Positions 24,016 through 36,000 of a stretch of 64,000 nt of DNA are shown here, piece by piece (position 1 is the first letter of the stretch; every line of letters begins with the position of its first letter). Location: the NCBI RefSeq assembly GCF_030463565.1, contig NC_134675.1, positions 21,783,862 through 21,847,861 on the forward strand, given 5' to 3'. This stretch comes from Pelecanus crispus (lineage: Eukaryota > Chordata > Aves > Pelecaniformes > Pelecanidae). The notes beneath the pieces were generated by a model, which made no database searches, was not told the origin of the DNA, and saw only the letters and a program-made list of their open reading frames with translations. Position numbers and translations under genes: made by a program.

Positions 24016-25989
24016 CCAGGATCAGGTAGGTCAAACTCCTGTCAGAAGGGTTTGAAGTGCTTTGGTGCTTCTCAAAACCTGCTGCAGCCCCATTTTGAAG
24101 ACACTAAAGGCAAAGTTGGGGCTAAAATGTGGAAGGCAAAATCCTGCCCCCCTGGTGTACAGGACAGAGCCCCACAGGGTTAACCAAGACCTCGATTCCT
24201 GCCAGGTTGTGCCTGTCCACTGCCTTGGCTCTTCCTACTTTTGCTGCTGTTTGATACTTTTCAAGTCACTAAGGCCCCAGTGCAACAGGTGAGGTAGGTA
24301 GGCATCTAACAGAGTCAAAACAGTGGAGTGGGTCTAGACCTTGGCTGGATCTGGCCTGATATCTTAGAGACATTTTTTCAGTTGCCCAGAGTTAACATTT
24401 GCCAAACCATCCAAATGACTTAGGAGTCAAAGTCCTTGCAAAAGTGCATAACGGCCAGCTGAAGGACCAGATGTAGATCAAAGTATTTGGGTAAAGGAAG
24501 ATGTGTCTAGACATTGCGTGGGATTTACAAACTCACACTAATGGCTCACATCTGGGGCTTGATTCAGTTGTCTAAATGTAGACACCCAGGGCTCTTTGAG
24601 ACGACCTCTGGCTGCTCTTCGGAAGGACAAAGCTCTCCTGAAGGTCCCATGTCAGATCTGCCAGTTGGTTTCGGCACCTCAGGGCACCTCAGAGACACCT
24701 AGTTTTGGATAACTGAATTGTGCCCCAGGTGTCCAGCTTAATAGCCTGTGTTGTCAGTGCATGTCCAGCATGTGTTTCACAACATCCAAACCTATTTCTC
24801 TAGGGATGTAGCCCTATCTCAGACACTGAGTAAGGTGATGTGAGCACCCTCTGAAAAGTCTTTGAAGTCCTCTGGGTGAGAAGTCTAAGCACTTTGTTGG
24901 GGCCAGTTCCTGTATTTATTTCCTGGCCCAAGTAATTTAGGAGCTTTGGAAAAGATCTCTATCTGCCTGCTGATGCTACATCTGTGCACTAGGAATAAGG
25001 TCACTGCAGGACCTACTGTTCCCCTCAGAGCTCTCAGTCCCCCTGTTATCATCCCTAAGGCTCATTGCATACTGGGTCTCTCCTCCAGTATCCTTCTTAC
25101 TCCAGTGTTGGCTCTACTGAAATCAGTATCACCAGGAGGATTTAACACTGACAACTCAGACATCAGTTCCCCGAGAGTGTCAGTCGAGGTCCTGGTTTCC
25201 TTTAATGCCAACTGATTGGACTTCTTTACTTGCTTGTGTATATGTCTTGCCCAGTTAGAGGAGGTCTGCATGACAATGGTGAGAGAAGATCAGGGACAGC
25301 TGAGTGTCCCCACACTTTGTAGCTGAGTGCACACAGGAACTAGGTGGATCTGCTCTCTCTCCTCTGGGAACTCCTGTACATCTTGGCAATCTCAGCCAGA
25401 GAGAGAGGCATATGCCAGGGAACCTACCTGCTATGGGCAGGCTCTGTCTTCTCTGAGTGTTAACTTTGCTCACCAGTGACTTATGTGATTGACCTCCTCC
25501 AAGAGGGTTGAACTGACAGCTCTTTATCTTAACGGTCTCACTGTCAGTGTACAATGTTGGATGGCAACATGAGCTGGGCTTGAATGTACATCACTGGATG
25601 CTCTGATACAATGGACATGGGGAGCATCAAATGAGGGACCTAGAAGATTGTATTCTGTGTCTAGCTGAAGAGGGGGTAATGTCTCTCTCCCATGCTCCCA
25701 TCCCAAGGAGTGAAGGGACCTCAATGAACTGCTCCAGCTGAAGGGTGGTGACTGACCCAGGAAAGTCGAGGTCATGATGGTCCTTTGGAGCAGGGTTGAG
25801 CTGTTTGAAGACAAGTGAGGAGCAGCAAGAGGAAAACAGAAGATGCAAGTGCTGCTCATCAGTTGAGCACTGCCTGTTGTACACCCGAAAGGAGGGACAC
25901 ATAGTGGGGACTATATATTCATGTGTAAACTCAAAGGGTTTTTTTTTAAACCAAGGCTGTGTGGGTGATCTTCAGACTGGCTCTTCTTA
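24016..25989. other. Intergenic, nothing recognised
   Basis: No conserved frame or repeat family was recognised in these 2 kb. Open frames are at most 111 codons and without motifs. Confidence 0.45.
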
Positions 25990-28660
25990 ATGGAAGGCTG
26001 GACTTTAAAGCCTTAACAAACAGTGTGAAGAGCTGTCCCTGAAGAATAGCCACGAGCAGGTCAAAAGCTTATGGGTAGGAGTCGGATACAGAGGCAACAA
26101 AGGGAACCTTGTGGTTGGTGTCTACTACAGGCTGCCTGATCAAGGGGAGCCTGCTGACGAAGCCTTCTTCCTCCAGCTCCGGGAGGCTTTGCGCTTGCAG
26201 ACTCTTGTCCTGCTGGGGGACTTCAACCACCCCGACATCTGCTGGAAAAGCAACACGGCGAGCTGTAGGCAATCCAGGAGATTCCTGGAATGCATAGACG
26301 ACAACTTCCTAAGCCAGGTAATAGAGACCCCTACCCGAGGGGATGCAGTACTGGATCTGATGGTCACCAATACAAGTGAGCTCATCGGTGATGTCAAGAA
26401 TGGAGGCAACTTGGGCTGCAGTGATCACGCGTTGGTGGAGTTCACGCTCCTGAGGGACATGGGAAAAGCGAGGAGTACAGTCAGGACCCTAAATTTTAGG
26501 AAAGCAAACTTCCAGCTCTTCAAGGAGTTAGTCAGAAGGACCCCCTGGGAAACGGTCCTCAGGGACAGGGGAATGGAACAGAGCTGGCAGATCTTTAAGG
26601 ACACCTTCCATAGAGCACAAGAGCTCTCAGTCCCCAAGTATAAAAAATCAGGCAAGGAAGGGAAGAGACCAGCATGGCTGAGTCGAGACCTGCTGGTCAA
26701 ACTAAAGAGCAAGAGGGAACTGCACAGGCAGTGGAAGCAGGGACAGGTGTCCTGGGAAGAGTACAGGGAAGCTGCCCAGTTGTGTAGGGAGGGGGTCAGG
26801 AAGGCCAAGGCGAGGATGGAGCTGAATTTGGCAAGGGACGTAAAGAATAACAAGAAGGGCTTCTACAGGTATGTCAACCAGAAAAGGAAGGTTAAAGAAA
26901 GCGTACCCCCTCTGATGAACAAGAACGGCGAAATTGTATCAACAGACGAGGAGAAGGCTGAGGTACTCAACAACTTCTTTGCCTCGGTCTTCACTGGCAA
27001 CCTCTCTCCTCACCCCTCCAAAATCAGTGGACCAAAAGATGGGGACCAGGGGAGTAAAGCCCCTCCCACTGTAAGGGAAGATCAGGTTCGAGACCACCTG
27101 AAGAACCTCAATGTACATAAGTCTATGGGACCAGATGAGATGCACCCCAGAGTCCTGAGGGAATTGGCTGATGTAGTTGCCAAGCCACTCTCCATGATAT
27201 TTGAAAAGTCATGGCAGTCAGGTGAAGTCCCTGGGGACTGGAAGAAGGGGAATGTTGTGCCCATTTTTAAAAAGGGAAGAAAGGAGGACCCTGGGAACTA
27301 CCGACCTGTCAAGCCTCACCTCTGTGCCTGGGAAGATCATGGAACAGATCCTCCTAGAAGATATGCTCAAGCACATGGAGGACAGGGAGGTGATTCGAGA
27401 CAGCCAGCACGGATTCACCAAGGGCAAGTCCTGCCTGACCAACCTAGTGGCTTTCTATGAAGGAGTGACTGCATCAGTGGACAAGGGAAGAGCAATGGAT
27501 GTCATCTATTTGGACTTCTGTAAAGCATTCGACACAGTCCCCCACAACATCCTTCTCTCTAAATTGGGGAGATATGGGTTTGATGGGTGGACTGTTCGGT
27601 GGATAAGGAATTGGCTGGATGGTCGCATCCAGAAGGTCGTGGTCAATGGCTCGATGTCCACATGGAGACCGGTGACAAGTGGAGTCCCTCAGGGGTCCGT
27701 ACTGGGACTGGTGCTATTTAACATCTTCATCAATGACATAGACAGTGGGATCGAGTGCACCCTCAGCAAGTTTGCAGGCGACACCAAGCTGAGTGGTGCG
27801 GTTGAAACGCCAGGAGGATGAGATGTCATCGAGAGCGACCTGGACAAGCTGTAGAGGTGGGCCTGTGTGAACCTCATGAGGTTCAACAAGGCCAAATGCA
27901 AGGTCCTGCACCTGGGATGGGGCAACCCCCGGTATCAATACAGGCTGGGGGATGAATGGATTGAGAGCAGCCCTGCGGAGAAGGACTTGGGGGTACTGGT
28001 AGATGAAAAGCTGGACATGAGCCAACAATGTGTGCTTGCAGCCCAGAAAGCCAACCGTATCCTGGGCTGCATCAAAAGAAGCATGGCCAGCAGGTCGAGG
28101 GAGGTGATTCTGCCTCTCTACTCTGCTCTGGTGAGACCTCATCTGGAGTACTGCGTCCAGCTCTGGAGCCCTCAGCACAAGAAGGACATGGACCTGCTGG
28201 AGCGTGTCTAGAAGAGGGCCACCAAAATGATCCGAGGGCTGGAGCACCTCTCCTATGAGGCCAGGCTGAGAGAGTTGGGATTGTTCAGCCTAGAGAAGAG
28301 AAGGCTGCAAGGAGACCTTATTGCGGCCTTCCAGTACTTAAAGGGGGCCTACAGGAAGGATGGGGAGAATCTTTTTAGCAAGGCCTGTTGTGACAGGACA
28401 AGGAATAATGGATTTAAACTAAAGAAGAATAGATTTAGACTAGACATAAGAAAGAAATTTTTTACAATAAGGGTGGTGAAGCACTGGAACAGGTTGCCCA
28501 GAGAGGTGGTAGAGGCCCCATCCCTGGCAACATTCAAGGTCATGTTGGATGGGGCTCTGAGCAACCTGATCTAATTAAAGCTGTCCCTGCTCACTGCAGG
28601 GGGGTTGGGCTAGATGACCTCTAAAAGTCCCTTCCAACCCAAAGCATTCTATGATTCTTT
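25990..28660 (+). mobile_element. CR1 LINE, longest copy, broken ORF2 with endonuclease and RT
   Basis: This plus-strand CR1 starts within the endonuclease domain: [37 protein letters not shown]. The linker follows ([20 protein letters not shown]), then [61 protein letters not shown]. The ORF is broken by a frameshift near 27310 (just after NYRPV), and by stops at 27819-27821 (TGA), 27852-27854 (TAG) and 28209-28211 (TAG). The catalytic motif is FAGD instead of FADD, so the RT would be dead even without the stops. The 3' end is the TGACCTCTAAAAGTCCC segment with a short ATTCTATGATTC tail. The 5' limit is approximate because an in-frame stop and unrelated sequence precede about 26020. Confidence 0.93.
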
Positions 28661-31600
28661 TAATGCATGCATCTGGAACAGTTCTCTGTGGTTAAAAAAA
28701 CCCACCCAACTGATCAAAACCCAGGTCTTAGTCCTCATGATTCATTACACCCCCTCCCCTTCCATCAGAGCAGAGGGATCCCAGGATGAACGGTTGGTGG
28801 GATGCCCTGGTCTCCTTATGAAGTGGGGTTGAAATATGTTTTGCCTGAAGGTCTTAATGAGTATTTGCTGACAGTAGAAGACAGGGTGAGACTCATGGCT
28901 CTCTTGGAGCTCAGCAGCAGAGCCTGTCGCTGTTGATACATGCTCATTTCCCTGGATTCATTCCTTTTTGGAGCATCTCCTGCTGTCCGCCCCAGTCTTT
29001 TTGCCCTTCTCCATGTCCCCCTGCCCAGTTTAAGGCTCTCAGCCCCTTGACCCCTAAATTAGTGCCTGTTCCCTTCTTCTTTGCCTTTCTGCAGAGACAC
29101 CCGCCCCCTTTCTTAACCTCAGTCCCTTTATCTGCTGAGTATCAACTCCCAGTTTAAGCTCTTGGTTTAAAATGCCTCTGTGCACAGCTTGCTGGTCCCA
29201 GTCCCTCTGCTGCTTCTCCTGAGTCCCTTATCAGCTGCACGCATGCCTCCTCCCTGGCCCCTGTTGCAGATGCTATGTTCCTGATGCCATATCTCTCTGG
29301 AGTCCTCCTGTCCACCTTCCATCCCTTCCCACATCCTCCACAGGCTGGCAGTCCCTGTGACCTGGTCCAGCCACCCCTGGGTCCCACCGCCTTCTTGTCT
29401 GTCTTGTTTTTTCTCTGGGGAGCCACGAGATGGTCTCTCCAAGAAAGGTCTTCCTTGGCATCACCTCCCAAACCCCACCCCAATCCCCATCCCTTTCCTT
29501 TCCATCTCCTTGCCTGGTCTCCCTCTCTAAATCCCAGAGATTCCCTCCACTTTCCAAGTCTTGTCACTAGTGTTCATTTCACGTTGTACTTGCCCCTCCA
29601 CCCTAATCTGGGTTTTTCCCCTCAGATAAGCCTACTTCCTTGTAGACACCATCTCACAGAGAAGAGCATGGTCGGGGAGGTTGTTAGACCCTGATTTTCA
29701 TCCCTGGTGCCCACCTTCTGCCACAGAGCCGTCAGGAGCCACCAGCCCAAGGGAACAGATCCATTTTCTCTGTGGGGATGGTGTAATGAGTGGTCTTGTC
29801 CTCCCTAGGAGCTGCAGAAATTTTCAGAAAAGAGGTGGATGAATTTCAAAATTTCAGGGGAGTCTTGTCAGCAAAAATCTGCTGAGGTCACCTGAGCTGC
29901 ACCTGGACCACCCTGGGGTGGATTTTCACCAGTGGGCAAAAGCACTTACCTACATCTCTGCCTCCCAATCATATATCAAGTCCCAGATCCAAGGCAAGGT
30001 CACTGATGCTTTTACAAGTATGATTTTAAGATGGGCAAAAGCATAGATTTGTTACTAGCCTACTTTTGGAAGTGCTTGAAATTGTCTTGGCATGGAGAGG
30101 TGTATATATATGCTTGAGGCAAACAAACAAGGCAGAAAACGTTCAACCCCCAGCCGTGCCTGTTTGGCAATGCTATGGACAAGCTTGGGAACAGAGCAAC
30201 AAGCTGTGCTGGCAGCTGTGCCAATAAGGCATAGCAGACACACTTGTGCAGGCAGATGTTTGGGTCTCACATGGAAAAGCATACCCATCCCCTTTGCCCA
30301 GAAGTGCTTGCTCTGCGACAGGTCCCTCTGCTGCCCGTGCCAGCTAGGCTACCCCTCACGACACATGAGCACTCAGCGCATCCCACTCCCACCCCTGTGG
30401 TGCAGGCACAGCTCAGCTCCCAGTGTCGTGGGCAGGACACCCACCTCTCCCTGCCCTGCCCTGGGCATTGCTCCTGCCCTACCCCTGCCTGCTCAGGGCA
30501 GGGGGACCAGTGGCCCTGCAATGTGTGCATGCAGGCAGCAGAGGAGGAGGGCAGCGCCTGGTGTGATGCATGTGCTGGGTGCATGCGTGGTGGCGCTGGG
30601 CACTGTCTGTGTCTTGTGGAGCACGCGGGGGCGTGTTTGTGTGGCTGCATCCTCCTGATGTGGGCAGTCTGGCCATGTCCGATGGCGTGAAGGGGGAAGG
30701 GAGGATGAGTGGGAGATGACTGTAGGAGCCTGCAATGGTGGGGATAAGGCGAAAAATCAGCTAGACCTGGTGGGTTGGTTGAAATTCTTGTTTTGGGCTT
30801 GGATGGGGTGTTTAAACACATTTCTCATTCGCTTGTGGGATCGGAGAAGTGTCTCTCCTCTAGAGGCATAGCCCTGCAAATGCATCCCGTCCTTTACGCA
30901 GGGGGACAGGGGGATGTCCATGCCCTGTGCTGGGGCAGTGCCTATCCCCCGGCTCAGAGGCTGCTCTGCGCCATGCAGCTCTGCAGTCAGCAAGAGATGA
31001 ATCACCCCCAGGTGCTGCTGTTATATAAGGGAGGGGAGGCAGGTTTCCCAGTCAGAAAGGTGTTGCACAATTAATTATTCTGGCTTGGCTCTGGATCCCT
31101 GGAGCTCAAGGATGCCACACAACATGATTATTGCAGCACAGGCTCAGCCCGGCTGAGCCTCAGGCTAGCAAATCAATTCTGCTGGCATCTTTCTCTTTCT
31201 ACTGAAGTGTATGCTCCTTTCAAAGGGGGACGTGATGGAGCATGCTCTGGAGCAGCAGCACCCGCAGTCAATGGGCACCTAGAAAAGTCTTCCAGCTCTT
31301 TGCACTTGCTTCTTCCCTCTCCCCCAAGAGACACATGCTTCCTGAGCCCACCAGCCCACTTGCTTTGGGATAGCCAGCACCACACTGGGGAAGCACGAAT
31401 CCCTGTGCCTGGGCTTCTCGTCTGTATTTGTCTGGCTCAAGGCTAAAAGCCGTTTGACTTGATGCACCTTTCTCCTGGAAATTAAAGACCTTGTATTTTT
31501 CTCCCCACAGTGGTATTTGTACCCTGTAATCAAGCTGCCTCTCCACCTTCTCTCTGAAAGGCTGAACATGCTGAACTCTCTGAGTTTCTCCCTGCAAAGG

Positions 31601-34600
31601 GTATTTGCTTTAGCCCTTGAGTGAATTTCCTGGTGCTGTCTTCACTGTCTTTAACGTTTCAACATCCTTCAAAAAAGCAAAAATCCCAAACCCCACAGCC
31701 CTGCACTCATCAGGGCTGGGTGCAGATACTCCTGTCTTGTTGATCTGCTATCATGCAAGGTTCCCTTCCCCTCCTCTCCGCACTTTCCAGCAAGCCTCCA
31801 AATCTACTACATAAGCAATGTCAGCGAGGAGGTCAGACATTGCAGTGACAACCTTTTCATTGCCATGGCCTTTCAAGAGCTGGTCCAGGTGACCAGACAA
31901 GCTGGGCTATGTACTGGCTGTCCAGCTCTTGCAATTACATGCCAGTGGCATTGGCAGTCCTGATGGGGGATGGGGATGCAGAACCAGAACATCATTCTTG
32001 TTGGAAATCCCAGCACTAAGTAGTGTATCTTATGTCCGTGCAGACTCCTGAGCAGGGCTCTTTGAACTTTAATGCAGCTAAAGTTTGTAGCCAGGGAAAC
32101 TCAGCTTTGGTACACAGTGTCTCTGCTTTCCTCCATCTTCCTTCCTGTGAAAGGAGGCAATAGCTGAAGTATAATCCCAGTCAGTGACCAGGGCTCTTAT
32201 ACATGCTAGGGCAGAGCTCAAACACATCTTAAACCACCTGTAGTGTTGTTCACAGGCCGATGGTGCAGAGCGCAAGCAGGGGAGCATTCCAGGACCCAGG
32301 GCAACCCAGTTTTAGGGGTCAAATTCTCTGCTGCTGAAAGCCAAAGACACTCCAGTTTACACACACAGAGGATTTAGCCCAGCATTTCTTGTTATATAAG
32401 TTAACAGTAACCTTAAGGTGTTGGTTTGGAGTACATCTATTGAATGATGCATTGTCCCAGAAACGGGGATGGAAAGTTGCCTGTTTACCAAGCAGCAAAA
32501 ACAAGAGAGAGCAGTGACCCGAGTTCAACAGCTCCAGCAGCTGGAGGTAATAATGACAGATGTGATCATTTACTGTGGAGGTCCACGAGCTGGTTTAGAG
32601 TTTCATGGCCCAGAGTCATCCTCAGGGCACTGCACATTCCAGAAATGTCTCTGAAGCACCTTATGGTAAATGGCAACGAGCAGAAAACAATCAAGGGAGC
32701 AGCGTTCCTCCCTGGCCTCTGACGAAACTCCATTTCAATGAGCAAAAATTAATTCCTTTCTAAATACGGGGCCTCAGGAAGAGTTACCAGCAATCGGCCC
32801 CAGTTCCTGGGCTGCTCTCAGCAGGGCTTGCTGTGGTCCAACTTGAAGTAACCCACCGGGTTGCTGAGCCTGAGTGTACGTCTGCACCTCCCTCTTGGGA
32901 CACCTCTGGTGTAAAGGCTTTGTGCCTCCTCTGGGTCACGGGTCTTTATCCCCCACGATGTCTTTCTGAAAGGAACATCCTATCTGAGGGGTACCTCGCC
33001 TCTCCAGCATGGGTGGCATGGGTTGTATGTGGGTACAGACTGCTGCAGACCTCTTCTCTCTTGACTGAAGCTAACAAAGAGTCTTGGCCCATTTCTGAAG
33101 GAGCCAGGATGGGCTGCTGTGGTTGCTCCTGGGGACAATATGAGGCACAGCAGCAAAGGGCTATAGTTTCAGAGGAGACATGTCCCCCAGAAGCAGGTCC
33201 CACCACCACCAAGGCAACTCCCTCTGCTACAGCTTTGCCCTCCTGCATGCCCTAGGTCTGGATCTTTGTGTGCTGTTCAGTGCCCACAGCCCTCGGCTGA
33301 AATCCCAATAATGTTTGCTGGCTCTCCACATGCGCTGGTTCCAGACAGCTTGTGCTCAGAGGCCTGCTGAACTCAGCCACCACCCTTACACCTTGGTGCT
33401 GTGTCCACAAGGCATCAGGGATGCCCACTAGAAGAGCTGCAGGGTGCTCTGCTTCATGCTGTGAAGCCACCTGTGCCGGTGGTGGGTGCGTGGGTGGCAC
33501 AGCTCCTGCCTCTCTGGGATCTCAGATGTGCTGGGATGGCAAACCTGAGGAAGGAACCTGAGGAAGACTGGTGCCTCTCCTCACCCTCACACATACTTTT
33601 ACTCTCCTGGAAGAAAAGCAAGGCAAGGTTTCCTATATAGGTTAATAATAGCCTTGAGTTCAGATTTCCCGTGATTTCTTTGGCAGCAGCCAGGACCAAG
33701 TCTTCCTGGCGCATCCTTTAGGGAAAACTTCCACAAACAACTGGCATGTCTTATTCCTCCCCAGTGGTCCACACTGGGGTATCCCACCAGGTTTTCTCTG
33801 CCCCTCCACCCTTCCCTCCTCGTTGCTGACTCAGTGTGTCAGGTGGAGGGATGAATGAGCAGCGCGATGGCCATGCCAAGCCCCACTCCCTCCTTCCGCG
33901 CATTGTCATTTCTGCCAGCTGAGTGTATTCGTTGTGGGAGGGGTGGGAGAGTATGTGTGAAGCCAGGGCTGGTGCCTCTTTGTAAGGGTTTTGCAAGGCT
34001 GAGTGGATGCCCCAGCTGGATGCCCGCAATAGATGCTTCCCAAGCCACAAGTGCTATGAGTGTAAGTGATCTTATCTCACTGTTCAGTAATAGGTATCAA
34101 ATTTGCTGACTCCAGTTGCCCAACTCAGGTCTGATTCAGGTCTCCGTGGGCTTCCTGCAGGATGTGGTGGCAGGAAGGGCGGGTGCGACGTCTGAGCAGC
34201 AGGCTCGGGGAAGGGTGGGGTGGACATCAAAGACCCATCACCTGTGCCTCCCAGTAGGGGCTGGGGAGTTTGATACCCCCAGCCTGGAGCTGAAGAATGG
34301 GTACATCGGCAGTGTGTAGGTTAACAGGCAAAGCAGGAGAGATGCTGCCTGTCCCCAGAGAATGGAGAGCTCCTGCATGGGAAGCCCCAGCCACACACAC
34401 CAGACTTTCATTGACAGATTGTGCTGGGAAATGGTTTCCCAAGCAGGGTGTGTGGCAAGATACCTTGCTACAGGATGAACATTTTGGTACCTTGGCAGCA
34501 TTCTCCTGCTCCTACCACCCCATAAAACACACAGTGCAGCAAAGTGCCTGTGATGGGGAGACCTGGGGCTGCTGTCAGCCTGGGGAGGGGTAACCTCTCC

Positions 34601-35431
34601 TCCTCTCTGCATTTTTTTGAGCTCTCTGGCCCACTGCTGCTCTTGTCACCTTCCCGTTATTCATTCTTCTCCTGGAAGTGAACAGGAGCTGTAGTGGGGA
34701 CAGGACTCCACTATTGGGATTTGCCAGGAGGGCTGGAGCTGGGAGCTGGGGGGCTGCAAGAGTCATGGGATCCATCCCCTCGACACCCCAGGGGGGAGAG
34801 AGATGCAAGGGCTCTCCATGGGTAGAGGGAGAGGACACCTTGTTTGACCCTTTGGTACACTCCATGCTTGCCTCCACCCAGTGCTGCTTTCAGGGCTCAT
34901 CCTGCCCTCACCGGGCGCTGGCAGACAGCAAGGCTGGGGGTTTCCTCACCTAAGGGAAAAGGGGTTCCTGACCCCAGGAGGAGGCGATTGGAGTTGGAAG
35001 TTGCTGCCAAATGCCGGCTATGAATGCAGCAGTGACTCACAGGGAAGCATTTGCTCCTGTCTGCCAATTTCTGATCCCTGTACCCCCATCCTGTGCTGGG
35101 CCAGGCAGCGGGGCTCCTGTGGCATCAGGGCTAGCTGTTCTTGACAACCAGCCCTGCCCTCAGATGTAAGGGGTACGGGGAGATCAGGGAGGTCTGAGTT
35201 GGGCTGCCTGTCTGGGGAGGGATTGCTATATTCTCCCCTCTGTTTCCACAAACCACTTTGATTTGACAGTGGGTTTCTCAAGATAAAACCCATCCATGCC
35301 TTGGGTCATGAAGCAAACTAGGACTTGGATTTCCTGTGTCCACACACAGGAATTAACAGATGTATTCCCGGGCACAGGATTAGCCCCATTTCAGTGCTCC
35401 TAGTTTAAGACTGAAATTCTGAATATCTCCT
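28661..35431. other. Long intergenic stretch, nothing recognised
   Basis: About 6.8 kb, locally GC- and CT-rich (around 29000-29600 and 30270-30680), which produces overlapping frames of 100-190 codons on both strands. These translations are cysteine- or proline-rich without family motifs and look compositional. No conserved exon was seen. Confidence 0.45.
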
Positions 35432-36000
35432 TGTCCTGGTTTCGGCTGGGATAGAGTTAATTTTCTTCCTAGTAGATGGCATAGTGCTGTGTTTTGGATT
35501 TAGTAGGAGAAGAATGTTGATAACACGCTGATGTTTTAGTTGTTGCTAAGTACTGCTTATGCTAGTCAAGGACTTTTCAGCTTCCCATGCTCTGCCAGGT
35601 GCACAAGAAACTGGGAGGGGGCACAGCCAGAAGAGTTGATCCAAACTGACCAAAGGGCTATTCCATACCATATGATGTCATGCTCAGTATATAAACTGGG
35701 GGGGGTTGGCTGGGGAGCAGCGACCGCTGCTCGGGAACTGTCTGGGTATCGTTCGGCGGGTGGTGAGCAATTGCATTGTGCATCACTTGCTTTGTATATT
35801 ATTATTGTTATTATCATTATTATATTGTTATTATTATCATTACTATTTTACTTTATTTCAATTATGAAACTGTTCTTATCTCAACCCAGGAGTGTTTCTC
35901 ACTCTTACTCCTCCGATTCTCTCCCCCATCCCACTGGGGTAGGGGGAGTGAGCGAGCGGCTGCGTGGTGCTTAGTTGCTGGCTGGGGCTAAACCACGACA
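35432..36000 (+). mobile_element. ERVL solo LTR, about 5 kb upstream of AQP3
   Basis: This 569-bp LTR runs from TGTCCTGGTTTCGGCTGG to CTAAACCACGACA. It has the TATA element TATATAAAC at 35688-35696 and a CRE-like TGATGTCA at 35673-35680, one base off the palindrome. A run of ATT/ATC trinucleotides follows at 35801-35850. It is in the same orientation as AQP3. Unlike the other three copies it has no immediate 5-bp duplication. ATCTC occurs two bases outside each end (35425-35429 and 36003-36007). Confidence 0.93.

Noticed and set aside
30092..30821. Overlapping cysteine- and proline-rich frames up to 188 codons
   Set aside because: They occur on both strands of the same GC-rich tract and have no family resemblance. 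This is the signature of composition, not coding.
32110..32160. Possible further MIR fragment (CTTTCCTCCATCTTCC then GAAAGGAGGCAATA)
   Set aside because: The resemblance is limited to a pyrimidine-rich phrase and lacks the ordered MIR core seen at the other three sites.
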